Below are positions 1-10,270 of a DNA stretch of 64,000 bases, piece after piece (within the stretch, counting starts at the first letter, position 1; each line of letters begins with the position of its first letter). Source of the stretch: Galbula dea (taxonomy: Eukaryota > Chordata > Aves > Piciformes > Galbulidae); the NCBI GenBank assembly GCA_013399015.1, contig VWZX01006532.1, positions 158,489 to 222,488 of the forward strand, in the 5' to 3' direction. The notes beneath the pieces were generated by a model, which was not told the DNA's origin, did no database searches, and saw only the letters and a list, made by a program, of their open reading frames with translations. The position numbers were made by a program, and so were the translations under genes.

Positions 1-911
1 TCTTGATAAGTTCTTTGTGTGAAGTCATGGCAAATCCCCAACTGCTTTTGGCAAAGTCAGCATTTCACCCTCAAAGGGTTGCAAGCTGTGCATGTTAAAA
101 TTGATATGGACAACTTTAATACTTGTTTATGCTGCTGTAAATAACAGGTGGGGAAGCAGTAAAGAATCCTTTTGGTATCCCACACCTCCCCATCTGAACC
201 CTAATTCTTCCCACTCAAACCACAGCAGTCTCTCCACTCTTTTCTCCCTCACTATAGAGCCAGGTCTGGTGCCTTGCTGTAAGCAGTGTGTGACATTGCT
301 CTTTGGTGAGGCAAAAGAGAAGCTTGAAAACAAGAGAAGAATGCTTGTAGTAGGGTTATGGCCACGTGTGCCAGTGCTGCACTTATAACTGGCAATACTT
401 TCTTGCTTGTACTGGTAGCAATCTAGCCAAAGAAAGTGGCAAAACAAAGTTTATGCCACACATATATTCTTTGTTCCTGAAATGGAATTGTTTTGAGTTC
501 TCCAGGCAGCTCTTTGAACATGTCCTAGGAGTGATGAGGTGGAATTTACATGATGCCATGTCATTATCTAGTAGTAAAAGAAGAGGAGGAGTTAGAAATG
601 CTGAGGTTGTCCAGTGATATTTAAGGCTTGCATTTGGTATATGAGAACTTCAGTAGGAGTATAGCTACATAGATATGTGGTCATCTTGCAGGACTGAAGC
701 CCTAATGGGTTAATTGTCAGTTTGCCCTCTAGGAAACCACTCTGGCATATGTTCCTAGGAAATACCTTGAATGTCTGGGAACCTGTGGTCAGTCTGTTAG
801 CCCATTAAAGATACATTTCAGTGTGGGAGCTGGCCAGACTTGAGGATTGACTGTTAGCATGCTTTGACCCTAATAATCCCATGGTTATTGGCAAACTTCT
901 GTTTCCTGTAG
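1..911 (+). other. DSG2: DSG2 intron (partial, window edge)
   Basis: No exon is visible here. The stretch lies upstream of the exon carrying the second half of the desmoglein-2 transmembrane segment and ends in a good acceptor (pyrimidine-rich, ctgtag, AG at 910-911). Short open frames in the region show no cadherin or anchor-domain motif. By inference it is the 3' part of the intron that splits the transmembrane segment. Confidence 0.6.
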
Positions 912-1036
912 TTATTCCCCTGCTACTGCTGCTGTGTCCCTGTGGCTCAGGAGCAAAGGGGTTTGCTGCCATACCAGACTACAGCGAAGCCATGCTGCGT
1001 CAGTGGAACAGCGAAGGAGCAGCTCCAGAGGAGAAG
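912..1036 (+). CDS. DSG2: DSG2 exon: transmembrane end and anchor
   Basis: The exon starts after the acceptor ctgtag, two bases into a codon, and ends after GAG AAG in phase 0. It encodes IPLLLLLCPCGSGAKGF followed by an IPDYSEAMLRQWNSEGAAPEEK linker, matching the human linker ending in APPEDK. The donor read here is AAG|GCATGT, a GC donor. The only nearby GT (1041) would break the frame into the next exon. Confidence 0.88.
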
Positions 1037-4000
1037 GCATGTATCCCTCAGGGCCTTGCTTTGATTTCTCTCCAAGTGTTCAGTTGTCTCTTGGTACCTC
1101 TTCCACGTTTACAAGCTGTCCAGCAGATTTTAACCACGTGTGAACAGTCATTAAAGTTAACCCTGTGAGGCTCAGTGAAGGAGGTGTGGAAGGTGAATGC
1201 CACCAGCAGCTCTGCAAAATACCAAGCCTAGTGGTTAAATCCCAAAGTAAAGGGGAAAGTTGATGGTATCTGAGCAGAAGATAGGAGTGTGGGAAAAGCA
1301 TCTGGTGCTGTAAAGAGTGAAGTATTTGCATTTGCAAGCCTGGAATGTTCTGCACCCGTTGGGGAGTGTGGTAAGGCAGTGAAGGATTGGGTTTAACATT
1401 TCAGGCTGCATTTCAGTTACTTCCCTGTAATTCTGTAAGGAAATTCTTAATTCACACAAAGGCTGAAAAAGTGCAAATCTGCAGAGGGAACAGTGAATGC
1501 CAAGGGACGTTTGTCCTTTCTTCTTATGCTACAAAACCCAGTTCTCACAGAAAAGGGCATGTCACTGGCATGCTTTTACACAACAACAAAGAAACAGAAG
1601 TAAGATAAAAGGCTTTGATTTGGGACCAGTGCTCACAGCAAGTTATTGCTAAAAGACAACTAACAGGGAAAACAAACTGCTAGAAAGAAGGAAGGGCCAG
1701 GCAGCATCAAGAGGCATCTGGCAGTGCATACTCCCCCACTTTTTTTGTCTGAGGAAAGCTGAACACAGTCTTTCTTGGTCCAGCTGAGCTCCCTTGAGTT
1801 CTGCAAGCCTTTTTTTGGTGGTGGTTTTCCCCCCCTCCCCTCCCTGCTTTCACTCTCTTTTGAGTTTCAAAGACACAATGATCTACAGAAACATTTTGAT
1901 GATCTTCCTTGGCAAAACAGCTGTGGAAGCTGCACCCTATTTCAGAAGATCTTTTACTCTTTGCAGCAACATGTAGAAGTGCAAACTCAAGTTGTAAGAC
2001 AGCACCCTCCCAGGTCCCACCCAGCCCTGCTGCTGGTTTGGTGAGTTCCATATGCTACACACTGCAGCTTTCATGTCACATCATAATCTGTTTTATTTAT
2101 ATAGCCAGTGCTAAGCTTCATCCCACCCACTGCACTGGAGAACTCAAGAGGAGCAACAACAGCAGCAGCAGCAGCAGCAGCAGGAATGAGTGGAGAGGGA
2201 AGTGCAGCAGGAGGAGGCAGCTCTGTTTCCCATGTAAGAGAGCATCACAGCACTATTACCAAGGAAGGATGGGAGGAACAAAGACGTCTCCTTTCTGGTG
2301 CTGAGTATGGAGCCGTGGCAGCTAGAAGGGCTGAAGGTATGGCAGGTCTTGAAGGCAAGACAGTGCTGGCTGGAGGAGGAGTCACAGCAGGAGCCATGAA
2401 TGAAGATTTTTTAAGAGACTACTTCAATGATGTAAGCATATGACCCCAAAATAGCAGTGTCTTGATATCTATGCTTAGTGTTGTGAAATGCTGTTTGTGT
2501 TGCTGCAAACACAGATGAGTACATAGGTGTGTATCTATAAACAGGCCTGATCCAGTGGCCAGTGTTGTGTGCATGTGGAGTTGGGGACATTAAGGATTTT
2601 TGGCTTAGGATCACATGGGGGACTCAAGAACATGCTAGAGCTCTGTCTTGTAGCACTGGCTGCTTATAAGGTCTCCTAGAATGAGACCCTTCTCTTGAGG
2701 GAGGTACTTGGGGATGGGATCCAGAATATTCAGCAGTGATCAAGGAGCCCCTTGCCCAGGAAGAAGCAGTGGGAAATACTGTGATCTAAATCTCAGAGAT
2801 TTAAGCATATTCAACTGGCCTGTAGGGAGGCACCTGTGACTCACCATGAGTCACAGCTACAAACTTTACTATGGAGCAGGTTTTTGAAAGATAAGCTGCA
2901 GAAGTCATATGGTAGAGGGTGGGTCTGCCTTTTCAAAGGAGCTGATGAAGTAAGTGGTGCAGGACTTGTCTCTTTGCCCAACAGCCTGGGTAAAGGGCCA
3001 CTCATCAGAAGCATATGTTGCACATGTTGAAATCCCCTTTCTGCCTTTGTTTTTAATGACCTAACCATTCATCAGTAGGGTATTCCCACTCAGTGCAGCT
3101 GTTCCTGTTTTGCATAACACACATCATTGGTCTTTAGGCTGGTGAGCTCCTTATAGTGAAGGTCTCATTTCCATATGATAGGGAGTGCACAGGTTGACCA
3201 TCACCTGTACAAACAAAACATCTTCATGCCCTTCAGCTGGCTGAGTCTGTGGGTCTGCAGGGGAGTAGTTGTACAGGTTTGAATCACCACCTGAGGAGCT
3301 GAAGATACTCCTGAGTGCTCTGGCTACTGGTGTTCTGGGTGAACAGACACAGAAGTAGCAGTTCTGCTTGCTTTCTGCTTTTTGTGCTTCCTAACATTAG
3401 AACATACTCCAAGCGTAGCTGCCTGATGGAGTCCTGCACAAGTGCTTACTGAAGGTCATACCACAGTGCTCTGCTGCTTCTGCAAGGTGAAAAAATCTCA
3501 GGTTAATGGAGGGCAGGGAAACCCAAACAAGTCATGAAACCAGATAGTTTCAGATGTGTGCTGATTTTTGTGGAAGCATCTTGGGTAATGTGCCTGCTTC
3601 TAGGACACAGACAAGCACACGAGTCAAGCAGAGTCTGGCTGTATACCACTTTACACAGAAGCCCCAGCTAATATGCACTCTGGAACTTCAGATGTGGCAG
3701 AAAAGTGATTCTGAGCACAAGCCAGCAACCATATTAGATAAGCTGGTTCAGCAGGCCCAGAGGATTTGGGTGTCTTCACTCCTGGAGCTGGTGCAGGCAT
3801 GTACAGAGACATTTGTGCTGGCACCAGCAGCAACTCCATTACTTTCAGACTGAGCTGTCCCTGGAAGCACTACAGTCAGAACCTATGAGTCCCCCTTGTT
3901 GCAGAGTGGCCTGCATGGAGCCTAAAAATGTATGTGCTAGGCTATGTTCCCATATTTACTGAACCATTTAACTTTGTGGTTTGCTTGCTGTTGGGTTCCT

Positions 4001-5504
4001 TGGGTGTGATCCTGCAGGCTGTGCCAGTGAAAAGACCATGGCAGGTGATAACATGTCAGCAGGTACTCATTAAATGTGTGTTTAAATGTTAGGATACTCT
4101 CAGGCATGGCTTTGACACTCTCCCACAAACACACCTAGTCAGAGGTGAAGTTTATTGACTGAACCACAGTAAAAGCAATGTCTTTGTGAAGATGGAGCAG
4201 TATCACATATGGCACAGTTCCTGGTAGGAACAGGAGCAGGTGGTGATAGCACCCAAGGTTTTCAATGCCATCTGGGATTTTTCTTCTTATCAAGTGTGCT
4301 GTCAACTTCAGACCAACCTCCAAAAAGCAGAAAGCACTCTTGGGTGTTGCCCTCACTTGGTTGATGGTTTCTGTGGGTTCAGTTACACTTTTATTTTAAA
4401 CTTCATGGCCTGATTTTCAGATTAATGAAGTCTAGAGCTAACACTAATGACCTTCTGCTTGCTCTTGTTTTCTGTCTGTAGAAAGCTGTCTCTTTTGCGG
4501 AGGAGGATGAAGCCCACGCTGCAAACGACTGTCTCCTGGTTTATACCCAGGGAGAGTCAGGCTCTCCCCATGGCTCTGTTGGCTGCTGCAGCTTTATTGA
4601 AGGTGATCTTGATGACCATTTCCTTGATGATTTGGGAGACAAATTTAAGACTTTAGCAGAAATATGCATAGGCAGACACATCAACATGAAAGATGGTAGC
4701 TCCAGAAGTGACTCAGCTTTCAGTCTTAATGACACAAAGTCGCAGTTCTTAGATCAGCAAAATGCTTCCAGCTCTGAAAAAGCCTTTGCCTCAAGCAGCC
4801 ACTTTCAACCCACCCTGACAGTGCATGCAGGTGATGGTGCAGGAGAAGATACAGTGTCCAAGGAGGTGGTCACAGAAACAACCTTTGCATCCCGCTCTGG
4901 TCAGCACGACACCCAACCCCTTCCCAAAGCCCACGTGGAGACGAATTTCAGCATGACAGAAACATCCTATTCTGCAGGGGCTCCTGCCCGCTCCACTGCT
5001 GTCTTTCTTGACCCCCAGTTCAAGGAGAACGTGGTGGTGACAGAGAGAGTGCTGGCACCTGCAGCCAGCTTGCAGGGGATGGTGGAGATCCCTGATCTGC
5101 CACATGGAAGTAACGTGGTGGTTACGGAGAGGGTGGTGAAGTCAGAAGGTGCTGTTCCAGGAGCACTGATGGTTCAGGATCTCCCAGACTCCCAGTATGT
5201 TGTGGTGAGGGAGAGGGAGAGGGTGCTTGTTCCTGCTGCAGAGCAGAGCCCTCTCAGCTTCCCTGCTTTGGCAGAGGGTCGCAGCGTGGTGGTGAATGAA
5301 CGAGTGGTGACGGCCTCGGGGATGCAGAGCAGAGCTGAGCAGGTGGCAGGTGCCAGCCCAGGAAGGCAAGAGCATGTGTTGATCACAGACTCCCTGCTTA
5401 ACCAGCCAGGCTCCAGCTTAGAAGGGTCACCTCCAGCCAGTGCTACACTGAGCAAGTCTTCCAGGGTCACCAAATACAGCACTGTGCAGTACAGTCGGGC
5501 ATAG
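912..5504 (+). CDS. DSG2: Desmoglein-2, C-terminal three exons (partial gene)
   Basis: Desmoglein-2 is the desmosomal cadherin of simple epithelia and heart. Three exons are visible: 912-1036, 2105-2431 and 4482-5504, joined in frame to give about 491 residues. In order they encode the end of the transmembrane helix (IPLLLLLCPCGSGAKGF), the intracellular anchor and linker, the catenin-binding intracellular cadherin segment (NDCLLVY, GCCSFIEGDLDD, DKFKTLAEIC) and a repeat-unit domain. That domain has four copies of a VVVTERV-type motif spaced about 28 residues apart, and the protein ends RVTKYSTVQYSRA. The match to human DSG2 is residue-for-residue across exon junctions, and neighbouring TTR and B4GALT6 confirm the locus. 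The extracellular cadherin repeats and the first half of the membrane helix lie left of the window. Orthology rests on remembered human sequence plus synteny. Confidence 0.93.
1037..2104 (+). other. DSG2: DSG2 intron with GC-AG boundaries
   Basis: The intron begins GCATGT and ends tttatatag. Both flanking exons are phase 0 at these sites, and the joined protein aligns without gap to human DSG2 (K followed by VVPSFLPV in human, PVLSFIPP here). Apart from a pyrimidine-rich patch near 1800-1860, nothing else is recognised inside. Confidence 0.75.
2105..2431 (+). CDS. DSG2: DSG2 exon: cytoplasmic linker
   Basis: This 327-bp exon is phase 0 at both ends (acceptor tatatag, donor GAT|GTAAGC). It encodes 109 residues beginning PVLSFIPP, with the TKEGWEEQRRLLSGAEYG segment (human ...WEEHRSLLSG...) and ending AMNEDFLRDYFND, the counterpart of human LNEEFLRNYFTD. 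It carries a GCA triplet run that codes for a short alanine tract. Confidence 0.93.
2155..2183 (+). repeat. Coding GCA/ACA trinucleotide microsatellite in DSG2
   Basis: A triplet run reads A-T-T-A(8) in the protein: GCA, two ACA, then eight consecutive GCA codons, followed by GGA. Such pure runs are prone to length change. Because the codons are in frame, length changes would alter only alanine number. Confidence 0.9.
2432..4481 (+). other. DSG2: Last intron of DSG2
   Basis: A GT-AG intron (gtaagc ... ttctgtctgtag) of about 2.05 kb. I see no exon, RNA gene or clear mobile element inside; the open frames in it are short and unrelated to desmoglein. Confidence 0.85.
4482..5504 (+). CDS. DSG2: DSG2 terminal coding exon
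   Basis: The exon starts AAAGCTGTC after a strong acceptor and runs 341 codons to TAG at 5502-5504. It encodes KAVSFAEEDEAHAANDCLLVY, then the conserved GCCSFIEGDLDDHFLDDLGDKFKTLAEIC block that belongs to the plakoglobin-binding region. The repeat-unit domain follows, with VVVTERVLAP near 5031, VVVTERVVKSEG near 5113, VVVRERERVL near 5198 and VVVNERVV near 5286. The C-terminus RVTKYSTVQYSRA matches human RVTKHSTVQHSYS. Confidence 0.95.
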   Translation, partial: KAVSFAEEDEAHAANDCLLVYTQGESGSPHGSVGCCSFIEGDLDDHFLDDLGDKFKTLAEICIGRHINMKDGSSRSDSAFSLNDTKSQFLDQQNASSSEKAFASSSHFQPTLTVHAGDGAGEDTVSKEVVTETTFASRSGQHDTQPLPKAHVETNFSMTETSYSAGAPARSTAVFLDPQFKENVVVTERVLAPAASLQGMVEIPDLPHGSNVVVTERVVKSEGAVPGALMVQDLPDSQYVVVRERERVLVPAAEQSPLSFPALAEGRSVVVNERVVTASGMQSRAEQVAGASPGRQEHVLITDSLLNQPGSSLEGSPPASATLSKSSRVTKYSTVQYSRA

Positions 5505-5840
5505 CCTGGCCTCTGGCAGGGGCAGTGGTGTCCAGCACCCTTGTGTCAGCCTGTGTCTCACTTTGGGCTTGTTCTTGAGACATGAATCTTCTGGAGTTTC
5601 CAGGGTGACATGGACTAGCTTGTGTAAGGATAATGTCTAGGAAGCTAGCAAGGAGATCTGCTGCTGTGTAACACTGGCAGCAATGCTTTTGTCATGGAAA
5701 GATGTGGGAAATGTATTTTTATTGTTGTTTGCTATTCTTGTAATTGCTTTTCATCACTCAGTTAGTGTAGTAATACCACATAACCACAGCTGCATAATTC
5801 TGGGAGAGCAGGGAAGAAATAAAGTCTAAAATCTAGTGAT
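5505..5840 (+). other. DSG2: DSG2 3' UTR
   Basis: Non-coding sequence between the DSG2 stop and the polyadenylation signal AATAAA at 5818-5823. The 3' end should lie 10-30 bases past the signal. This is a short 3' UTR of about 330 bases; other, later signals could also be used. Confidence 0.7.
5818..5823 (+). terminator. DSG2: DSG2 polyadenylation signal
   Basis: Canonical AATAAA about 315 bases after the DSG2 stop codon. Confidence 0.65.
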
Positions 5841-6239
5841 GCAAAGCAGAGGTTAGGTTTCTGCAGTGCTGCTTGGTGTATCTGCTGAGTCCCCTTTAAG
5901 GGTCATCAGTTTCTCATTGTGTGTTTGCCATCCATGATCTTGTGGGCCAGGGGAGCTCCCCTTGAGCTGCAGCCACAGATCTCTACACCTTGGTGAATTG
6001 CTAAGGAATTTCTCCTTCCTGAGAAGCCCAAGCCACCAAAGCCAGTACACATCCTCAGGGCAGTGATGTGTTGATATCCTAGAGAAGTGTCATAACTCTG
6101 GGTTATCAGCATTTGTACCTTAAGCAATCAATACTTGTGTATTAGCACAAGGATTAAAGAGGTAAGTAGCAGAAAAGCTAAGACTTGCTTATTTTTTTTG
6201 CTACCTTGATGTAAAAATTCCATTACTTGGTGTGGCTCT

Positions 6240-6340
6240 AGGCTGACCTGGTGTAGGGAATCCTGCTGTGGCAGGGGGGTTGGACTAGATGATCTTGTGA
6301 GGTCCCTTCCAACTCCTAACATTCTGTGATTCTGTGACAT
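6240..6340 (+). mobile_element. CR1 LINE 3' tail
   Basis: The CR1 3'-end signature is present: GGGAATCCTGC...GGGGGGTTGGACTAGATGATC, then GGTCCCTTCCAACTCCTAACATTCTGTGATTCTGTGA-like sequence, with repeated octamers ending on the + strand. It is a 5'-truncated copy of about 100 bp. Confidence 0.85.
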
Positions 6341-6567
6341 GGACAAGTAAGCATTTGCATCATATAGATTTTATTGGCTCCTAATTGGTCTTTTAATGTA
6401 TGAGAAACAGCCAAAACTTAGCTTTAGAGGCAGAGATTCAGTCAGTGGCTTTGCTAGCAAAGTTTCTGGCCCTTACTCATCTGTAAAGAGCTGGTTTACA
6501 GGTGCAGTTAACTATGTGACTTTAGTTCTGTCAACTCACAGGTAGAAGCACAGAAATGCAGCCTGAC

Positions 6568-6588
6568 ATGTGTGTGTGTGTGTGTGTG
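6568..6588. repeat. TG dinucleotide microsatellite
   Basis: About ten uninterrupted TG units. Confidence 0.9.
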
Positions 6589-7164
6589 GGAGGTTCTGCC
6601 TCCAGTACCAGAGCTGGGTAGTGCCACATAGCTCTGACATGACAGGAAAAAAGCTCCCTTTAACTCTGCAACATTTTAAGATTGCTTTACCCCATGAACT
6701 TCCTGGAAAGCAAAGGTAGAAGAGAGTACTGCACTGTTTGGCACTATGTATATATGCACCTGTAAATATTTGTATGCAGTTTGAAACATTTTAAAGTGAA
6801 TTTTATAAAGGAAAAGCTCATACACTCCTCATCTTTTCTCAGAGTAGAAAGAAGTGGTTTAGATTGGTATTGGTTTATCTCTTACCTCTCAAATCAGCAA
6901 GCTGGTCAGGTGGTACTGCACAGCCTGTGTTACCTGCAGAGCTTGCTGCTTAGCTCCATCTCTCCTGGACCTTTTCTGCAGCTGCACTGTTATGTTGTCC
7001 ACTGATAGGTTTTGCCTTTGACTGGAAATGCTTTGTGTGTTGGATTTTTTTACTGGTAAGGATGTAAAAGTTGATTCAAAACCAGAAACACAAAGTAGGA
7101 AGCATGGCTGTGCTCAGAGGGTAGATCTTGCCAGATGCACCATGCCATTAACTGGAGGAGCTCA

Positions 7165-7236
7165 CACTCCTCACTTGCTTGGACCCAGTGGTTATTGTCA
7201 CACTACTCATTTCCTTGGACCTGTTGGTTACTTATC
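7165..7236 (+). repeat. Two-copy 36-bp tandem duplication
   Basis: Adjacent, imperfectly matching 36-base units (7165-7200 and 7201-7236), each containing a CAC-TCNTCA...TTGGACC...GTTGGTTA-like series. It is an old local duplication with no coding meaning that I can see. Confidence 0.6.
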
Positions 7237-9847
7237 TTCCTTTTTAAAGTACATGTACTGACTTTTAAGCAAGCATGCAGTTTGCAGTGCTCATCACTTT
7301 GTCCTGCAGCTAGAGGGAGTGAACTGATTTCTGCCATTTAATGGAGTATTTCTGTGGTTTGATGGAATCTTGCAATAAAGAACTCTACTGTAATGTTTTT
7401 ATTCTTCCCTCAGTTTCAAGACAGCTCCCCCAGTGAAAACACTGACTCTCCTCCTGTAAAATAAAAAATTTCAAGATAGAATGAGGATGGAATTTCCCAA
7501 ACAGCCTGAAGGTGTATCTGAAAGGTGAAAAATGTAATAAATTAAAGCTGATGTCCTGTTAACATACAGATTCTGGGGGGAAAAAAATAGCCATTGTGCC
7601 TGCTGGTGAAGTGCACTGAATTCTGTAAGAACTTGATGCAGGACAACAGCAGCCACAGATTTATTGAGCTGAGAGTCAGTTTATACTTTCAAACAACATG
7701 ACACAAAATACTGTCTCAGTTTTATAGCTATTAAAACACAGTTGTTAGCCTTGACTCTTCCATCTTGCTTGGGATGTTGTATCACAGAACTCCTGTCTTC
7801 CCCCTGTGTTGTTTATCTATAAACTTCAAGCACAGATGTGCTGGTGCTGTAAAGAGTCTATTTGAATAGTCTGAGAGGAAGAGAATGAATCTGCACTACT
7901 TGCTGATGACTTCAGATGCTATCAGCAAGTGCTAATGCTGGCAGAACATCCATCAGGTTAAGTCACTTTCTAATGGAGCTGTGTTGTGCAAGTGGTGGTG
8001 GCTGGGGAGAGGAATGTACAGACCAAAAGTGATGGAAGAGCCTGGTTAGCATCTGACCACTAGATAACCCTGAGACCAGCACTAGCCCCAGACACTTATC
8101 TTTGGGAGAGATGCCTCATTCTGACTTCAAAAGTAAAAACAAAAGTCTGTAATGTTCTTATCTAAAAATAACAGAGCATGGTTCTGCTGAAATGCCAGCA
8201 TGACAGGGCTCTGCTGATTTATGTTTCCTCTGAATCCTCCCCTAGGTATAGAGCAGACTCCCCAAGTATGAGCCAGCCTCCTGCAAGCTGTGGCCCCATC
8301 CCAGCAGGAGGCTGAGCAGAGTGCCTGTCCCAGGTACCCATGAGGAAGCATTTCCTTGTGTCATGCTTCAGCATATGCTTGAAGCCAGGCTAGACTTTGC
8401 AGGACAGGATGATCTCTTCCAGGCTCCACTTTTTCCTGGGAATGTGACCATCCTCCACCATCAAAGGCTTAAGGCTTGTCAGAGGTAGCAGCAGTAAATC
8501 ACTTTTTGAAAAGTCAAGTAAATGAGCTGCTCTCCCCAGGAGAGTGATGGGAAGTGTTTATGGCCTTGTGGCATCCCAAAAATGTATCACTCCCTCTGGT
8601 TGCACTGTGGTAGTGGAGCTAGTGCCTCTGGCTGTCTCCTCAGCTACTCTCTTCTCCCTCCTGATGGCCTTTGGGCTCTTCATGAGCTCAAAACAGTGCC
8701 AGCCATCTGCTTTCCCAGTAGGAAAGGTGACCTCTGTCTGGTACCAGTGCAGGCTCTCAAAGGCATTCCTCCAGCTGAACAAAACTGCCTGAAAATCAGG
8801 AGTAAAAACAATAAAAAGTCAAACTCTTTTGTGTGTGAAGACATGATGCTGGGTGAAGAGGGTCCTCAGGGGCTCAGAGTACCACTCAGGTGAAGATCTA
8901 GAGCCCATCTTGGAGCACACAAGCTAGGAAGCTCAGCCCCTAGGTGCCTAAGGTCCTGTAGCTGCTCAGCACATCATGCAGAATTGGCCAGTGCACCCTG
9001 AGCTGCAGAGCAGGTCTCCTACAGGTTTTGCTGTCATGCCAAGCAAAATAGCTCTTTTCCACCTGGACCAATAGAGCACAGGCCAGGGGCCATGCTTGGA
9101 GGTAGCTGGGGAACTGCAGCAAGGGAACATGCACACCTCTGTCCTGCCCACACCAGCCTGGGCTGCAGCCTGGGGGTGAGGCTGGCACTGAGCTGGGGGT
9201 CATTGCTGGGTGTAGGGGGTGGGCAGACCATGGCCAAGGACTCAGGAGTTTTGGGCTTTCTTTGAGGGATTTGAACCCACTGCTCCTCCAGCCTGGGGTG
9301 CTCCATGGGAGAAGAGGAGCCACATCTCCTGCCCCATGGTCCATGGCTGAAGGCCACCCTGGTACAGCAGCTGCTGCAGATGGTGAGAGTTTGCCTGGCT
9401 CCAAGGCACAAGTGCATGGAGAAGGAACCCTTGGGGGTTGCTGCATACAGAGAAATGGCTTCCAGCTCTGGGAAGAGCTGGTAGCTGAGGGTCCTGGTGG
9501 GAAGACCTTCTTCCATAGGCATCCCCTCAGGATGAGTACTATGGGATGCTGGGTGAGGACTCTGGGCATGATCCAGGAGAGGTTCAATGCCAAGGGAGAA
9601 TAGGACAGCAGCCACCTGAAGCAAAGGTACAGTAAACTAGGGAAGAGACTATGAGAAGCACCACAATGTTTTATTTTTCCTGCAGAGAGAGCAAACACTG
9701 CATAAAAAAGCTGATGCAGGGCAGAAGCCTGGTTGCCAGGTAAGCCCTGCCCAGTGCTCCAGCCCTCTAGGAATCTCTGCCAAGAAACAACTGCAAAAAT
9801 GCAGCCCTTGGACCAAAGTGCAAGTGATTCTCCAGGTGGCTTCACCT

Positions 9848-10270
9848 CAGGAGGATCTTGTAGGGAACCATGTCAAAGGCCTTCCTTACAGAAGACCAGG
9901 TAGATGACACCCATAGCCCTTCCCTTGTCCCCTGATGGAGTCACTCCATTGTAGAAGGCCACCTGCTTGGCCAGGCAGCACCTGCCCCTTGGTGAAGCCA
10001 TGCTGGCTGTCTTAAATAACCTGTCTGTCCTCCCCTCCATGTGCCTTAGTATAGCTTCTAGGAGGATCAGTTCCATGGTGTTCCCAGGCACAGAGGTGAG
10101 GCTGACAGCTCCCTAGTTCCCAGGATTCTCCTTTCTACCCGTTTAAGAATAGAGGTGGTGTTTCCCTTCTCCCAGTTGACCAAGCTCAGCTGCCTGCCAG
10201 GGCTTCTCAAATAGCATGGAAAGTGGCTTGGCAACTCCATCATCCCTCAGGACTCTGGGATGCATCTCTT
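9848..10270 (-). mobile_element. CR1 reverse-transcriptase fragment
   Basis: Read on the - strand, the translation fragments match the CR1 ORF2 reverse transcriptase: MHPRVLRDDGVAKP near 10262, then MELILLEAILRHMEGR, VAFYNGVTPSGDKGRA, VIYL-FC and KAFDMVPYKILLR near 9850. Frameshifts and stops break the frame, so it is a dead ORF2 piece without the 3' end of the element. The enzyme family drives target-primed retrotransposition when intact. Confidence 0.85.

Noticed and set aside
8360..8435. Possible CR1 remnant (GATGATCTCTTCCAGGCTCC)
   Set aside because: Only a short piece fits the CR1 tail and no octamer repeats follow.
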